Below the pieces are notes generated by a model. That model was not told the DNA's origin. It saw nothing but the letters and a program-made list of their open reading frames with translations, and searched no databases. From Streptomyces kaniharaensis (GTDB lineage: Bacteria > Actinomycetota > Actinomycetes > Streptomycetales > Streptomycetaceae), in the NCBI RefSeq assembly GCF_009569385.1, contig NZ_WBOF01000001.1:4267501-4331500 (forward strand): DNA of 64,000 nt. The letters are read 5' to 3'. Both the position numbers and the translations under genes were made by a program. Shown here one piece after another: positions 52,964-61,257 of the stretch (position 1 is the stretch's first letter; every line of letters begins with the position of its first letter).

Positions 52964-54295
52964 TCAGTCGTCGGTCAGCGTCCGGGCGTACACCTGCCAG
53001 TCGGGGCCGGCGCCGGCGCCCGTGCTGCCGGGGAGGATGTTGGTACTGGTGGAGCGGAAGACCACCGTCGTCCCGTCGTCCGCCACGAACGGGTCGCCCG
53101 CGGCGCCGTTCTGGTTCGATCCGTCGGGGGCTGTACTGATCGGCTCGGTGCGTCCGGTCGTCAGGTCCTGGCGGTAGAGGTCGTACCGGGCCTTCCAGGC
53201 GGGGATCTCGGTGTCGGAGCAGCCTCCGACGAAGTAGATCCACCGGTCGTCGGCAGTGATGGCCGCCGACGGGTCCGCCCAGCAGATCGCCGCCGGGTTG
53301 GCCGACGTCCGGATGCTCCTCGCCTCCTCCGTCCACAGGTCGTGGATGAAGAGCTCCGTGCGGGCCTTGCCGCCCGGCAGCGGGCTCGCGCCGAGGGCGT
53401 AGACGGCGTAGCGCCCGTCGGGGCTGAGCCGGATTGCCGGGGCTGCGGCGCCCGTTCCTCCGCTCGCGTCGAGGCTCGCGAGGGTGGTGCGGCCGCTGTC
53501 GAGGTCGTAGGTGTAGAGGCTGGTGTAGCGCAGGCGGAGCAGTTCAGCGGGGGCCTCGGCCGCTTGGGGCTTCTGCGGGAGCAGGTTCGAGGCCTTGGAG
53601 CTGAAGCCGACGGTGGTGCCGTCCGCGCTGATCGTCGGATGGTCCGAGTCGCCGTTGGCGGGCTGGCCGTCGGCGCCGGCGGTGACCAGGCGGGTGGCTC
53701 CGGTGACGCGGTCGGTGACGTAGACGTTCCGCGCGCCGGGCTTGGTGGCGGCTCCCGGTACGAGGTCGGTGCGAGTGGACATGTAGGCGACGTGGCGGCC
53801 GTCGGCGCTGATGGTCGGGGCGTAGGCGCCGCGGTTGTTCTGGTCCCCGCCGCTCGCGGTGCCGGCGGTGACGAGTTGGGTGCGGCCGGTGGCGCGGTCG
53901 CGGACGTAGACGTTGGACCCGCCCTTGGTGGCCTGCCCGGACACCACGTTGGTGGCGCCGCTGCTGAACACCACGTAGCGGCCGTCGCCGCTGATCCCCG
54001 CCGTCTCGCCAACAGCGGCCAGCGGGGTGCCGTGGTCGGCCAGGCTGACGAGTTCGGTCCGGCCGTTCCGGAGGTCGCGGACGTACAGGCCGAACCCGGT
54101 CTTCCCGGTCCCGGGCAGCAGGTTCGTCGCCTCCGAGCGGAACAGCGCGTAGCGGCCGTCCGTGCTGATCCCGAGGCTGAACGACGGGTGGTCCGGCCGG
54201 GCGCCGTTCACCCCGAGGTCGACCTGGGCGGTCGGGCCCCAGGCCGGATCGGCGTGGGCGGGTGGGGCGGCGGTGACGGTGAGGGCCGCGGCCAC
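52964..54295 (-). CDS. Secreted TolB/PD40-like beta-propeller protein
   Basis: A 443-residue open frame. The body is a series of about seven 50-55-residue blades, each with an S.DGRYV.F.S...N pattern (ISGDGRYVVFSSGATNVV, ISADGRHVAYMSTRTDLV), typical of TolB/WD40-like PD40 proteins. The N-terminal hydrophobic segment ends APPAHA, a signal peptidase site. The first usable codon in frame is the GTG at 54295, which leaves the signal peptide without its positive n-region. The basic residues RTARTRRLTRG lie in frame just upstream with no start codon. Function unknown. Confidence 0.8.
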   Translation of the reverse strand: MAAALTVTAAPPAHADPAWGPTAQVDLGVNGARPDHPSFSLGISTDGRYALFRSEATNLLPGTGKTGFGLYVRDLRNGRTELVSLADHGTPLAAVGETAGISGDGRYVVFSSGATNVVSGQATKGGSNVYVRDRATGRTQLVTAGTASGGDQNNRGAYAPTISADGRHVAYMSTRTDLVPGAATKPGARNVYVTDRVTGATRLVTAGADGQPANGDSDHPTISADGTTVGFSSKASNLLPQKPQAAEAPAELLRLRYTSLYTYDLDSGRTTLASLDASGGTGAAAPAIRLSPDGRYAVYALGASPLPGGKARTELFIHDLWTEEARSIRTSANPAAICWADPSAAITADDRWIYFVGGCSDTEIPAWKARYDLYRQDLTTGRTEPISTAPDGSNQNGAAGDPFVADDGTTVVFRSTSTNILPGSTGAGAGPDWQVYARTLTDD

Positions 54296-54664
54296 CGCTA
54301 ATGCGCAGGAACCTCGCGTGAGTCGGCGGGTGCGGGCCGTTCGGTTCGTCGGTCAAATGGTGATACGTCCTCCCCGGATGACTGGTCCGACCCACCCTGT
54401 CCCTGTCGGTGGGTTCGGAACGAGAGCCAATCGCCGGACGCCGCCGGTGGTCAACGGGGCGTGGCCGAGTTGAATGAGAACATGTCAAGGACATTCCTGC
54501 GAAGGTTCCGAGTCGAGTGGAGGCCGCACGGCGGGGCTGGTCGGAACCGGTGCGAAAGAATCCGAAGAAAGTTGTCGGCGGATGTAGAGGACCCGGCCGC
54601 CGCTCCGACTGAAGGGTGACAGCGCGCCGAGGGCGGCGCGCGAGGCACCGACGGGAGACCCACC
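54296..54664. other. Divergent intergenic region upstream of the YCII gene
   Basis: About 370 bases. On the minus side it contains an untranslated or mistranslated signal-peptide leader for the beta-propeller gene, down to an in-frame TGA near 54354. On the plus side GGGAGA before 54665 is the YCII ribosome-binding site. I see no other gene or hairpin. Confidence 0.5.
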
Positions 54665-55090
54665 ATGAAGTACATCGCGATGATCTACGGCAACCAGGAG
54701 AAGTGGAACGCCTTCCCCGCCGAGGAGTGGCCCGCGGCGATCGCCAAGGTCGAGGCGTTCAACACCAAGTACCGCGAGACCGGCGAACTCCTCGGCGCGT
54801 ACGGCCTCGCGGATGCCGCCGCCGTCCAGCTGGTGCGCCGGGCGGACGGTGCCCCGGTCGTCACCGACGGGCCGTACCTGGAAACCAAGGAGTACGTGGC
54901 CAGCTTCTACCTCCTCGACTGCGAGAGCCTGGAGCGCGCCCAGCAGATCGCCGCCGACTTCCCGTTCGCGGACGAGGACCCGATCGAACTGTGGCCGATC
55001 CTGCACGAGTCCCCGGCGAACGCGACGAGCCCGGCGAACGCGGCGAGCCCGACGGACGTGGCGAGCCCGACGGACGTGGCGGACGCGTGA
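54665..55090 (+). CDS. YCII (DGPF) domain protein with hexapeptide-repeat tail
   Basis: A 141-residue protein. The YCII-like domain (1-112) has the diagnostic VTDGPYLETKEYVASFYLLD. The family is the constant neighbour of ECF42 sigma factors and is thought to act with them. The tail (116-139) is four hexapeptides based on SPANAT/SPTDVA, which is not part of the fold. The last base pairs overlap the sigma-factor start (GTGA), so translation is coupled. Confidence 0.92.
   Translation: MKYIAMIYGNQEKWNAFPAEEWPAAIAKVEAFNTKYRETGELLGAYGLADAAAVQLVRRADGAPVVTDGPYLETKEYVASFYLLDCESLERAQQIAADFPFADEDPIELWPILHESPANATSPANAASPTDVASPTDVADA
55010..55081 (+). repeat. Four 18-bp coding repeats at the end of the YCII gene
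   Basis: Four 18-bp units encode SPANAT, SPANAA, SPTDVA and SPTDVA. The last two are identical at the DNA level (AGCCCGACGGACGTGGCG). They probably arose by slippage and form a flexible linker-like tail. Confidence 0.85.
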
Positions 55091-56325
55091 GCTCGCTGAA
55101 CCACGGCGTCGAGGACCTGCTGCGCGAGCTGGCGCCGCAGGTCCTCGGCGTGCTCGTCCGCCGGCACGGCGGCTCGGCCTTCGACGCGTGCGAGGACGCC
55201 GTGCAGGAGGCGCTGCTGGCCGCCGCCCTGCAATGGCGGCCCGAGAACGGCGGGATCCCGGAGAACCCGCGCGGCTGGCTGGTGACGGTCGCCTCCCGCC
55301 GGCTGGTCGACCACGTGCGCAGCGAGTCGGCGCGGCGGCGCCGGGAGGAGGCACTGGCCCTCGCCACCCCGCAGTCCGCGTTGCTCGCGCACGCCGCCGA
55401 CTCCGCCGCGCCCGTCCCGGACCGGGACGACTCGCTCGCCCTCCTCTTCCTCTGCTGCCACCCGGTACTGTCCGCGCCGAGCCGGATCGCGCTGACGCTG
55501 CGGGCCGTCGGCGGCCTGAGCACGGCGCAGATCGCCGCGGCCTTCCTGGTGCCCGAGGCGACGATGGCGCAGCGGATCAGCCGGGCCAAGCAGACGATCA
55601 AGGGGCTCTCCCTGGACGCGGGTGTCGAGCGGCTCGCCGAGGTGCGGCACGTGCTCTACCTGGTCTTCAACGAGGGCTACACCGCCACCGGCGGCGAGGA
55701 GTTGACCGCGCCGCGGCTGTCCACCGAGGCGATCCGGCTCACCCGGATGCTCCTGGGGCTCGTCCCCGAGGACGCCGAGACGGCCGGGCTGCTCGCCCTG
55801 ATGCTGCTCACCGACGCCCGTCGGCCTGCGCGCACCGGACCGGCCGGGGAGCTGGTGCTGCTCGCGGACCAGGACCGCAGCCGGTGGGATCGCGAACTCC
55901 TCGCCGAAGGCGTCGAGTTGATCGAACGGACGCTGCCTTGTGGGCAGGCCGGACCGTACCAGGTGCAGGCGGCGATCGCCGCCGTGCACGGCGAGGCCGA
56001 GCACGCCGAGGCCACCGACTGGCCCCAGGTCCTGGCCCTGTACGACCTGTTGCTGCGCTTCGACGCGAATCCGGTGGTCGCGCTCAACCGGGCCGTCGCC
56101 GTGGCCATGGTCCACGGGCCGGCTGCCGGGCTCGACCTTCTCGCGGAACTTGCGGGCGACAAGCGGCTCGCCCGCCACCACCGGTTGCTTGCCGTGCGCG
56201 CCCACCTGCTGGAGTTGCAGGGGGATTCGGACGGCGCAGCCCGCGCCTACAGGGAGGCTGCCGCCCGTACCGCCAGCACGCCCGAGCGGCGGCATCTCGT
56301 AGGCCGGGCGCAGCGGTTGGCGTGA
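55087..56325 (+). CDS. ECF42-type RNA polymerase sigma factor
   Basis: A 412-residue sigma factor. Region 2 is in SAFDACEDAVQEALLAAALQWRPENGGIPENPRGWLVTVASRRLVDHVR and region 4 in LTLRAVGGLSTAQIAAAFLVPEATMAQRISRAKQTIKG. A long C-terminal TPR-like extension (about 190-412) includes HVLYLVFNEGYTATGG and DWPQVLALYDLLLRFDANPVVALNRAVA, the ECF42 hallmarks, where the extension is needed for activity. The GTG overlaps the TGA of the YCII gene. These factors have no anti-sigma partner. Confidence 0.94.
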   Translation: MSSLNHGVEDLLRELAPQVLGVLVRRHGGSAFDACEDAVQEALLAAALQWRPENGGIPENPRGWLVTVASRRLVDHVRSESARRRREEALALATPQSALLAHAADSAAPVPDRDDSLALLFLCCHPVLSAPSRIALTLRAVGGLSTAQIAAAFLVPEATMAQRISRAKQTIKGLSLDAGVERLAEVRHVLYLVFNEGYTATGGEELTAPRLSTEAIRLTRMLLGLVPEDAETAGLLALMLLTDARRPARTGPAGELVLLADQDRSRWDRELLAEGVELIERTLPCGQAGPYQVQAAIAAVHGEAEHAEATDWPQVLALYDLLLRFDANPVVALNRAVAVAMVHGPAAGLDLLAELAGDKRLARHHRLLAVRAHLLELQGDSDGAARAYREAAARTASTPERRHLVGRAQRLA

Positions 56326-56327
56326 CG

Positions 56328-56597
56328 CTAGGGTGCTGCCCGGCGGGCCCGTAGCTCGTGCAGCCACGCGCGGACCTGTGCGTCGTCGTGCAGGTAGTCG
56401 GCTCCCGGGCCGTGCCGGAGGTCGATGCCGGCCAGCAGGCCGAGTGCCCACCACTCCGGCTCGGTCCACGTGAGGTCGTCGTCGAACGCCCAGCGCGCGG
56501 CCCACCGGTCCGCCTCGTCCCGGCTCGACCGGCCGTCGAGCAGCGCGACGAAACGCTCCTCGATCTCGGCGAGCGTCGGTTGCCGGGTGTCGTCCAT
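56328..56597 (-). CDS. Small hypothetical protein
   Basis: An 89-residue acidic protein, rich in Trp (7), with LTWTEPEWWALGLLAGIDLRHGPGADYLHDD. I recognise no named domain. Small Trp/Asp-rich proteins like this occur widely in actinomycetes and some act as immunity or accessory proteins, which is only a suggestion. It ends 2 bases from the convergent sigma-factor stop. Confidence 0.7.
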   Translation of the reverse strand: MDDTRQPTLAEIEERFVALLDGRSSRDEADRWAARWAFDDDLTWTEPEWWALGLLAGIDLRHGPGADYLHDDAQVRAWLHELRARRAAP

Positions 56598-56650
56598 GCC
56601 CTGACCCTAAGGTGCGTCCGCGCGACGCGGTGGCCGGACGCCGTCCCTGG

Positions 56651-57238
56651 CTAACAGGCGTCGATCCAGGCGAGCAGGCGCTCGCCCTCCCGCGTCATCA
56701 CCTCCGGGTCGCGAAGGGCGTTGGCCAGGAGCGACATGCCCTGGTAGCCGGCGACGAGGGTGAGCGCGTGGCCGTCGGGATCGTCGGTGCCCAGCTCGCG
56801 GAACTGCTGCGCCGCCCAGTCCAGCAGCCGGCGGACGGCCCGGGCGACGGACTCGTCGAGGCCGCCCGGGTCGCGCTTGTCGACCTCGACGGCGAGCGTG
56901 CCGATGGGGCAGCCGTAGCGTGCGGCGGTCTCGCGCTGGGTGACCCAGGCGGTGACCAGGCCTCGGAGACGGGCGCGGGGGTCGGGCAGCCGGTCGAGTT
57001 CGGCGGTGAGGGTGTCGAGGGTGGCGGTGTGCTCGGTGAGGGCGGCTTCGACGAGCTCGTCCTTGGTCTTGAAGTAGTAGTAGACGTTGCCCACGGGCAC
57101 GCCGGCGGCCTGGGCGATGTCGGCGATGGCGGTGCGCTCGACGCCCTTGTGGTGCAGGACCTGGGCGGCGGCCGCGGTGAGGCGGCGGCGCTTGGCGGCG
57201 GCGGTGGCGGCCCGGGAGGACCTCTGTGAGTCAGTCAC
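56651..57238 (-). CDS. TetR family transcriptional regulator
   Basis: A 195-residue TetR protein. The HTH is TAIADIAQAAGVPVGNVYYYFKTKDELV (about 35-62), the YYYFKTK subtype with a conserved Cys/Pro segment (YGCPIGTLAVEV). The GTG start at 57238 lies inside one of two copies of its likely operator. It is divergent from an NAD(P)-binding oxidoreductase, which it most likely represses in response to an electrophile or aromatic compound. Confidence 0.92.
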   Translation of the reverse strand: MTDSQRSSRAATAAAKRRRLTAAAAQVLHHKGVERTAIADIAQAAGVPVGNVYYYFKTKDELVEAALTEHTATLDTLTAELDRLPDPRARLRGLVTAWVTQRETAARYGCPIGTLAVEVDKRDPGGLDESVARAVRRLLDWAAQQFRELGTDDPDGHALTLVAGYQGMSLLANALRDPEVMTREGERLLAWIDAC

Positions 57239-57316
57239 TCAACTAACTATAGACAGCGGGCCTCGGGGCGGGCTACGGTCGTCATCGCTCGCACAAGTGA
57301 GTCAGTCAACTAACTC
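57229..57316. promoter_or_regulatory. Duplicated TetR operator in a divergent promoter
   Basis: Two related sites share the core AGTCAGTCA and CAACTAACT. The second, GAGTCAGTCAACTAACTC at 57299-57316, is a near palindrome; the first (57229-57247) has a 2-base insertion and covers the TetR start codon. Binding at both would block the two divergent genes. Confidence 0.75.
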
Positions 57317-57335
57317 GTAAATGAGGGGGATCATC

Positions 57336-58157
57336 GTGATCGTCGTCACCGGTGCCACGGGAAACGTCGGCCGGGAGCTCGTCCGGCAGCTCGTCGAGGC
57401 GGGGGAGCAGGTGACCGCGCTGTCCCGCCGCGCCCCCGAAGGCCAACTGCCGCCCGGCGTCCGGCACATCGCCGCCGACCTCGCCGAACCGGCCGCCGTC
57501 CGACCCGCGCTGGAGGGCGCCGAGGCGCTGTTCCTGCTGGTCGCGGGTGAGGAGCCGCAGGGGCTGCTGAAGGAGGCGAAGGCGGCGGGCGTGCGCAGGG
57601 TCGTCCTGCTCTCCTCCCAGGGCGTGGGCACCCGGCCGGACGTCTACGAGCACGCGGCGCGCTTCGAAGCGGCCGTCACCGCAAGCGAGTTGGAGTGGAC
57701 GGTACTGCGCTCGGGCGGCCTCGCCTCCAACGCGTACGCGTGGGCCGAACCGATCCGCGTCCACCGCACCGCCGCCGCGCCCTTCGGGGACGTCGGCCTC
57801 CCGTTCGTCGACCCCGACGACGTGGCCGCCGTCGCCGCCGCCGTCCTGCGCGAGGACGGTCACCACGGCGCCACGTACGTCCTCACCGGCCCCGCCCTCA
57901 CCACCCCGCGCGAACGGGCGGCGGCCATCGCCGACGCCATCGGCGAGACGGTCCGATTCGAGGGGCAGACCCGCGAGCAGGCCCACGCCCAGATGGCCGC
58001 GTTCCTGCCCCTCCCCGTCGTCGAGGGCACCCTCGCCATCCTGGGCACCCCCACCCCGGACGAACAGCGCACCGGCCCCGACGTCGAACACATCCTCGGC
58101 CGTCCCGCCCGGCCCTTCTCCGCCTGGGCCCACCGCAACGCGGCCGCCTTCCGCTGA
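57336..58157 (+). CDS. NmrA/SDR-a family NAD(P)-binding oxidoreductase
   Basis: A 273-residue Rossmann-fold protein with TGATGNVGRELVRQL at the N-terminus and the NmrA/atypical-SDR layout (VVLLSSQGVGTRPDVYEHAARFEAAVTASELEWTVLR). It lacks the SDR Tyr-x-x-x-Lys. It may be a quinone or small-carbonyl reductase, or a redox sensor. The GTG at 57336 has a GAGGGGG site; the upstream ATG at 57321 lies between operator and ribosome site. Partner of the divergent TetR. Confidence 0.9.
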   Translation: MIVVTGATGNVGRELVRQLVEAGEQVTALSRRAPEGQLPPGVRHIAADLAEPAAVRPALEGAEALFLLVAGEEPQGLLKEAKAAGVRRVVLLSSQGVGTRPDVYEHAARFEAAVTASELEWTVLRSGGLASNAYAWAEPIRVHRTAAAPFGDVGLPFVDPDDVAAVAAAVLREDGHHGATYVLTGPALTTPRERAAAIADAIGETVRFEGQTREQAHAQMAAFLPLPVVEGTLAILGTPTPDEQRTGPDVEHILGRPARPFSAWAHRNAAAFR

Positions 58158-58283
58158 CGCGCGAGGACCAGTCGGAGCGGATCCTCTCCGGGGGCGGCGC
58201 TGGGCCGAGATCGTGACAGGCGCGTGGTGAACCTTGATCATTCGGCGGCTAGGGTTTCCTGGTACTGGCCGTCGACCACTGAC

Positions 58284-58319
58284 CATCGACTGCCGCACAT
58301 CGACTGCCGCACATCGACG
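58284..58319 (+). repeat. Short tandem repeat in the lipoprotein leader
   Basis: CATCGACTGCCGCA occurs twice in tandem (58284-58297 and 58298-58311), followed by a partial third copy CATCGACG. It lies 20-55 bases before the lipoprotein start; function unknown. Confidence 0.7.
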
Positions 58320-58338
58320 ACTTCGGGGGAAACACGTC

Positions 58339-58974
58339 GTGCTGACGAACCGCCTGCTCCGTACCGCCGTGCCGATCGCCCTCGCGGGCCTGGCGCTCAC
58401 CGCGTGCGGGCCGGACAACAGTGACCCGGCCGCTGCGCCGAGCGCGACCGCGACGACGTCGGCGCCACCGACGACGGCCGCGCAGGGGACGTTCGCCGAT
58501 CCGCTCGCGCTCAAGACGCCGGCGAACGTGCCGGACACGCACTTCCCGGAGAACCAGGTGAGCCGGCTGCGCGTCACCCCGGTGTCGGTCGTCCGGGGCG
58601 ACGCGGCGGCGGTGGACAAGCTCGGCATCGGGCTGCTCACCGGGAAGGTGCCGTACTACGTCACCACCAGGTACACCCTGACGGGCGGCGAACCCGACTT
58701 CGGCAGCTTCAACTTCAAGCTGCTCCTGCACGGGAACGACCCGAAGCGCGCGTACTTCTTCGCGCCGTCCTGGGGGGTCAAGTTCGCGCCCTGCCAGGAG
58801 CCCACCGACGAGGAGCAGCACCTCACCGTGGGCCAGTCCGTCGAGACCTGCGAGATCTACCTCCTGCCGGAGAGCGTGCAGCCCGCGTACGTCGGCTTCC
58901 AGGGCGAGCGCGACGCCGGCAATCCGAGCAACGAGACCGGCAGCGCCCCGGAGGTGATCTGGAAGGTCGGCTGA
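58339..58974 (+). CDS. Secreted lipoprotein of unknown function
   Basis: A 211-residue protein with a clear signal peptide and lipobox LTAC (Cys23). A Thr/Ala/Pro-rich spacer precedes a beta-rich domain with two Cys (FAPCQEPTDEEQ and VETCEIYLLP) in the style of DUF4352-like immunoglobulin-fold lipoproteins. The GTG at 58339 follows a GGGGGAAA site. No partner gene is evident. Confidence 0.82.
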   Translation: MLTNRLLRTAVPIALAGLALTACGPDNSDPAAAPSATATTSAPPTTAAQGTFADPLALKTPANVPDTHFPENQVSRLRVTPVSVVRGDAAAVDKLGIGLLTGKVPYYVTTRYTLTGGEPDFGSFNFKLLLHGNDPKRAYFFAPSWGVKFAPCQEPTDEEQHLTVGQSVETCEIYLLPESVQPAYVGFQGERDAGNPSNETGSAPEVIWKVG

Positions 58975-59040
58975 GCACTTCCGGGGCAGGTCCGGGCGGC
59001 CTCATCATGGGCTCCCCAGGAGAGGCCCAGGAGGCAGAGC

Positions 59041-60088
59041 ATGACGATTCCACTCCCCGTCCGGATCCAGGCCGCCGTTGTCCGGGGCGCGTACGCGCTG
59101 CCGAAGGGGGTGCGGCGGGCGATCGCGGGGGCGCCGGTGGTGCGGGACGGGCAGACGCTCGCGCTGGACGCGCAGGTGATCCTGCTGCTGCAGCGGCTGT
59201 CCCGGGCCCGCCTGGTGCTGCCGGGCGGGGTCGGGCCGTCGCGGGCGGCGCTGGAGTACGCGCGGTACCTGGTGGGCGGGCCTACGATCGAGCCGGTTGC
59301 CGTCCGGGAGGTGGAAATCCCTTCGGAGCGTGGGGGGGTTGGCGGCGACGCTGTACACGCCCGCCGGGCTGGGGGAGGCGTCCGGGCTGCTCGTGTTCTT
59401 CCACGGCGGCGGCTGGGTGGTGGGCTCCCGGGCGAGCCACGACCACGTCGCGCGGTTCCTGGCGAAGCGGGCGTGGGTGCGGGTGCTGTCGGTGGAGTAC
59501 CGGCTGGCGCCCGAGCACGTGTTTCCGGCGGCGGCGGACGATGCGCTGGCCGCGTTCGACTTCGCGCACGCCGAGGCGGGCGACCTGGGGGCGGATCCGG
59601 AGCGGATCGCGGTCGGCGGGGACAGCGCGGGCGGCAACCTGGCCGCGGTCGCCGCCCTGAGGGCGGTACGCCGGGGCGGGCCGTCGCCCGTCTTCCAGCT
59701 GCTGCTGTACCCGGCGGCGGACGCGTCGGCCCGGCGGCCGTCGCGGGAGCTGTTCGCGGACGGGTTCTCCCTGACGAGCGACGACATGGACTGGTTCGTC
59801 GACCACTACGCGCCCGAGCGGGCGGATCGGACGGACCCGCGGCTGTCGCCGCTGCTCGCCGAGGACCTGAGCGGCCTCCCGCCCGCGTACGTCGGTACGG
59901 CGGGCTTCGACCCGCTGCGGGACGAGGGCGAGGCGTACGCGGAGGCGCTGCGGGCGGCGGGGGTGACGGTGGAGCTGAGCCGGCAGCCGGACCTGATCCA
60001 CGGGTACGCCCACTACCTCGGCATCGGGCACCGGTTCCGCGAGGCGACGGCGGAGGCGGCGGACGCGCTGCGGACGGTGCTTCAGTAG
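59041..60088 (+). pseudogene. Alpha/beta hydrolase (HSL/esterase family), frameshifted
   Basis: The gene starts at the ATG at 59041 and runs in frame for about 97 codons to a run of seven G (59332-59338), then continues in another frame to 60088. With six G the reading is seamless (PSERGGLAATLYTPAG) and gives a 348-residue hormone-sensitive-lipase-like esterase. The oxyanion motif FFHGGGWVVG, nucleophile elbow GGDSAGGN, an Asp (GTAGFDPLRDEG) and a His (LIHGYAHYL) are all present. A sequencing error in the G run is possible; otherwise the gene is inactive or phase-variable. Confidence 0.88.
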
Positions 60089-60111
60089 GTGCGGCGTCGG
60101 GCGTTTGGGTG

Positions 60112-60153
60112 AGCCCGCGCCCCTGGGATTCGCTCCTGGGGGCGCGGGCTTTC
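60112..60153 (+). terminator. Terminator of the hydrolase gene
   Basis: AGCCCGCGCCCC pairs exactly with GGGGCGCGGGCT across a 15-base loop, followed by TTTCC, 24 bases after the stop. Confidence 0.85.
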
Positions 60154-60201
60154 CGCTGCGCGCCTCGGCCCGTTGCACAGGGGTTCTCTGGGTGGGCCTC
60201 T

Positions 60202-60222
60202 TATTGTACTGTCCGTCTAATA
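60202..60222 (+). promoter_or_regulatory. Possible operator of the diiron oxygenase operon
   Basis: A 21-bp imperfect inverted repeat with outer arms TATT and AATA and inner AC/GT pairs around TGTCC, in an otherwise GC-rich leader. TetR-family sites look like this, and the stretch may also hold the -10 (TATTGT). No regulator gene is adjacent, so the assignment is tentative. Confidence 0.4.
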
Positions 60223-60267
60223 GGCGGGTGAGCGGGAACCCGCAGGAGCAGGCACCCGGAGGCAGCC

Positions 60268-61209
60268 ATGGCTCTCACCGACCCGGTGGCGCGGAGACAC
60301 CGCCACGACGACGCGCACGGTCACGGCCACACCGCCGCCGACGACGACGTCTCGAAGCGCCTGCTGGAGTCGGCCGCCACGCTCTCCTACGACCCCTCGA
60401 CCGAGATCGACTGGGACGCACCCCTCCCGGACGACCACTACGGGCTCAACCCGGAGTGGAGCACGCTCTACGGCACCCGCCTCTGGGGCGAGATGACCGA
60501 GCGGCAGCGGGTGACCCTCACCAGGCACGAAGTCTGCTCGATCATGAACACCGGCATCTGGTTCGAGATGATCCTCCAGCAGATGGTGCTGCGCGACCAG
60601 TACCTCAAGAACCCCGCCAGCGCCGAGTTCCAGTTCGCCCTCACCGAGATCGCCGACGAGTGCCGCCACTCGATCATGTTCGCGCGCGCCTGCGAGAAGA
60701 TGGGCGTGCCGGCGTACCGCCCGAACAAGGTGGTCGCGCAGGCCGGACGGGCGTTCAAGGCGCTCGCGAAGGGCGAACTCGCCTACGGCGGCGCCCTGGT
60801 GGCCGAAGAGGTGCTCGACGTCATGCAGCGCGACTGGATGCGCGGCGAGAACGTCCTGGACATCGTCCGCGGCACCTCCCGGATCCACGTCGTCGAGGAA
60901 TCGCGGCACATGAAGTTCGCCCGCCAGGAGATCCGCGAACGGATGCGCGACGCGAGCCCGCTCCGCCGGCGCACCTCGGCGACCGGCATCGCCATGGGCG
61001 CGTACGTCATCGTCACCAGCATGATCCACCCGGGCGTGTACAAGTCCGCCGGGCTCGACGTCGGACGGGCGCTCGCCGAGGCGCGGGCCAGCGAGCACCG
61101 CAGGACCATGATGCGCACCAGCTCCCGGCACCTGATGGCGTTCCTCGCCGAGACCGGGCTGCTCACCAGCCGCTCGGCGGCCATCTACCGCCGCGTCCAC
61201 ATGCTCTGA
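60268..61209 (+). CDS. AurF-like diiron oxygenase
   Basis: A 313-residue protein of the AurF (p-aminobenzoate N-oxygenase) family, a ferritin-like diiron enzyme. Iron ligands can be placed in RHEVCS, EIADECRHSIMFARA (ExxH) and VEESRHMKFARQ (ExxH). AurF turns an arylamine to a nitro group; other members hydroxylate different amines or carbons, so the substrate here is open. The N-terminus has a His-rich stretch (RRHRHDDAHGHGH). ATG start with GGAGG. The next gene encodes a matching electron-transfer protein. Confidence 0.9.
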   Translation: MALTDPVARRHRHDDAHGHGHTAADDDVSKRLLESAATLSYDPSTEIDWDAPLPDDHYGLNPEWSTLYGTRLWGEMTERQRVTLTRHEVCSIMNTGIWFEMILQQMVLRDQYLKNPASAEFQFALTEIADECRHSIMFARACEKMGVPAYRPNKVVAQAGRAFKALAKGELAYGGALVAEEVLDVMQRDWMRGENVLDIVRGTSRIHVVEESRHMKFARQEIRERMRDASPLRRRTSATGIAMGAYVIVTSMIHPGVYKSAGLDVGRALAEARASEHRRTMMRTSSRHLMAFLAETGLLTSRSAAIYRRVHML

Positions 61210-61257
61210 CCGCCAGCCCGTTCCCTCCTTCCGCGCAGTGAGGACCCACCCCCGGCC

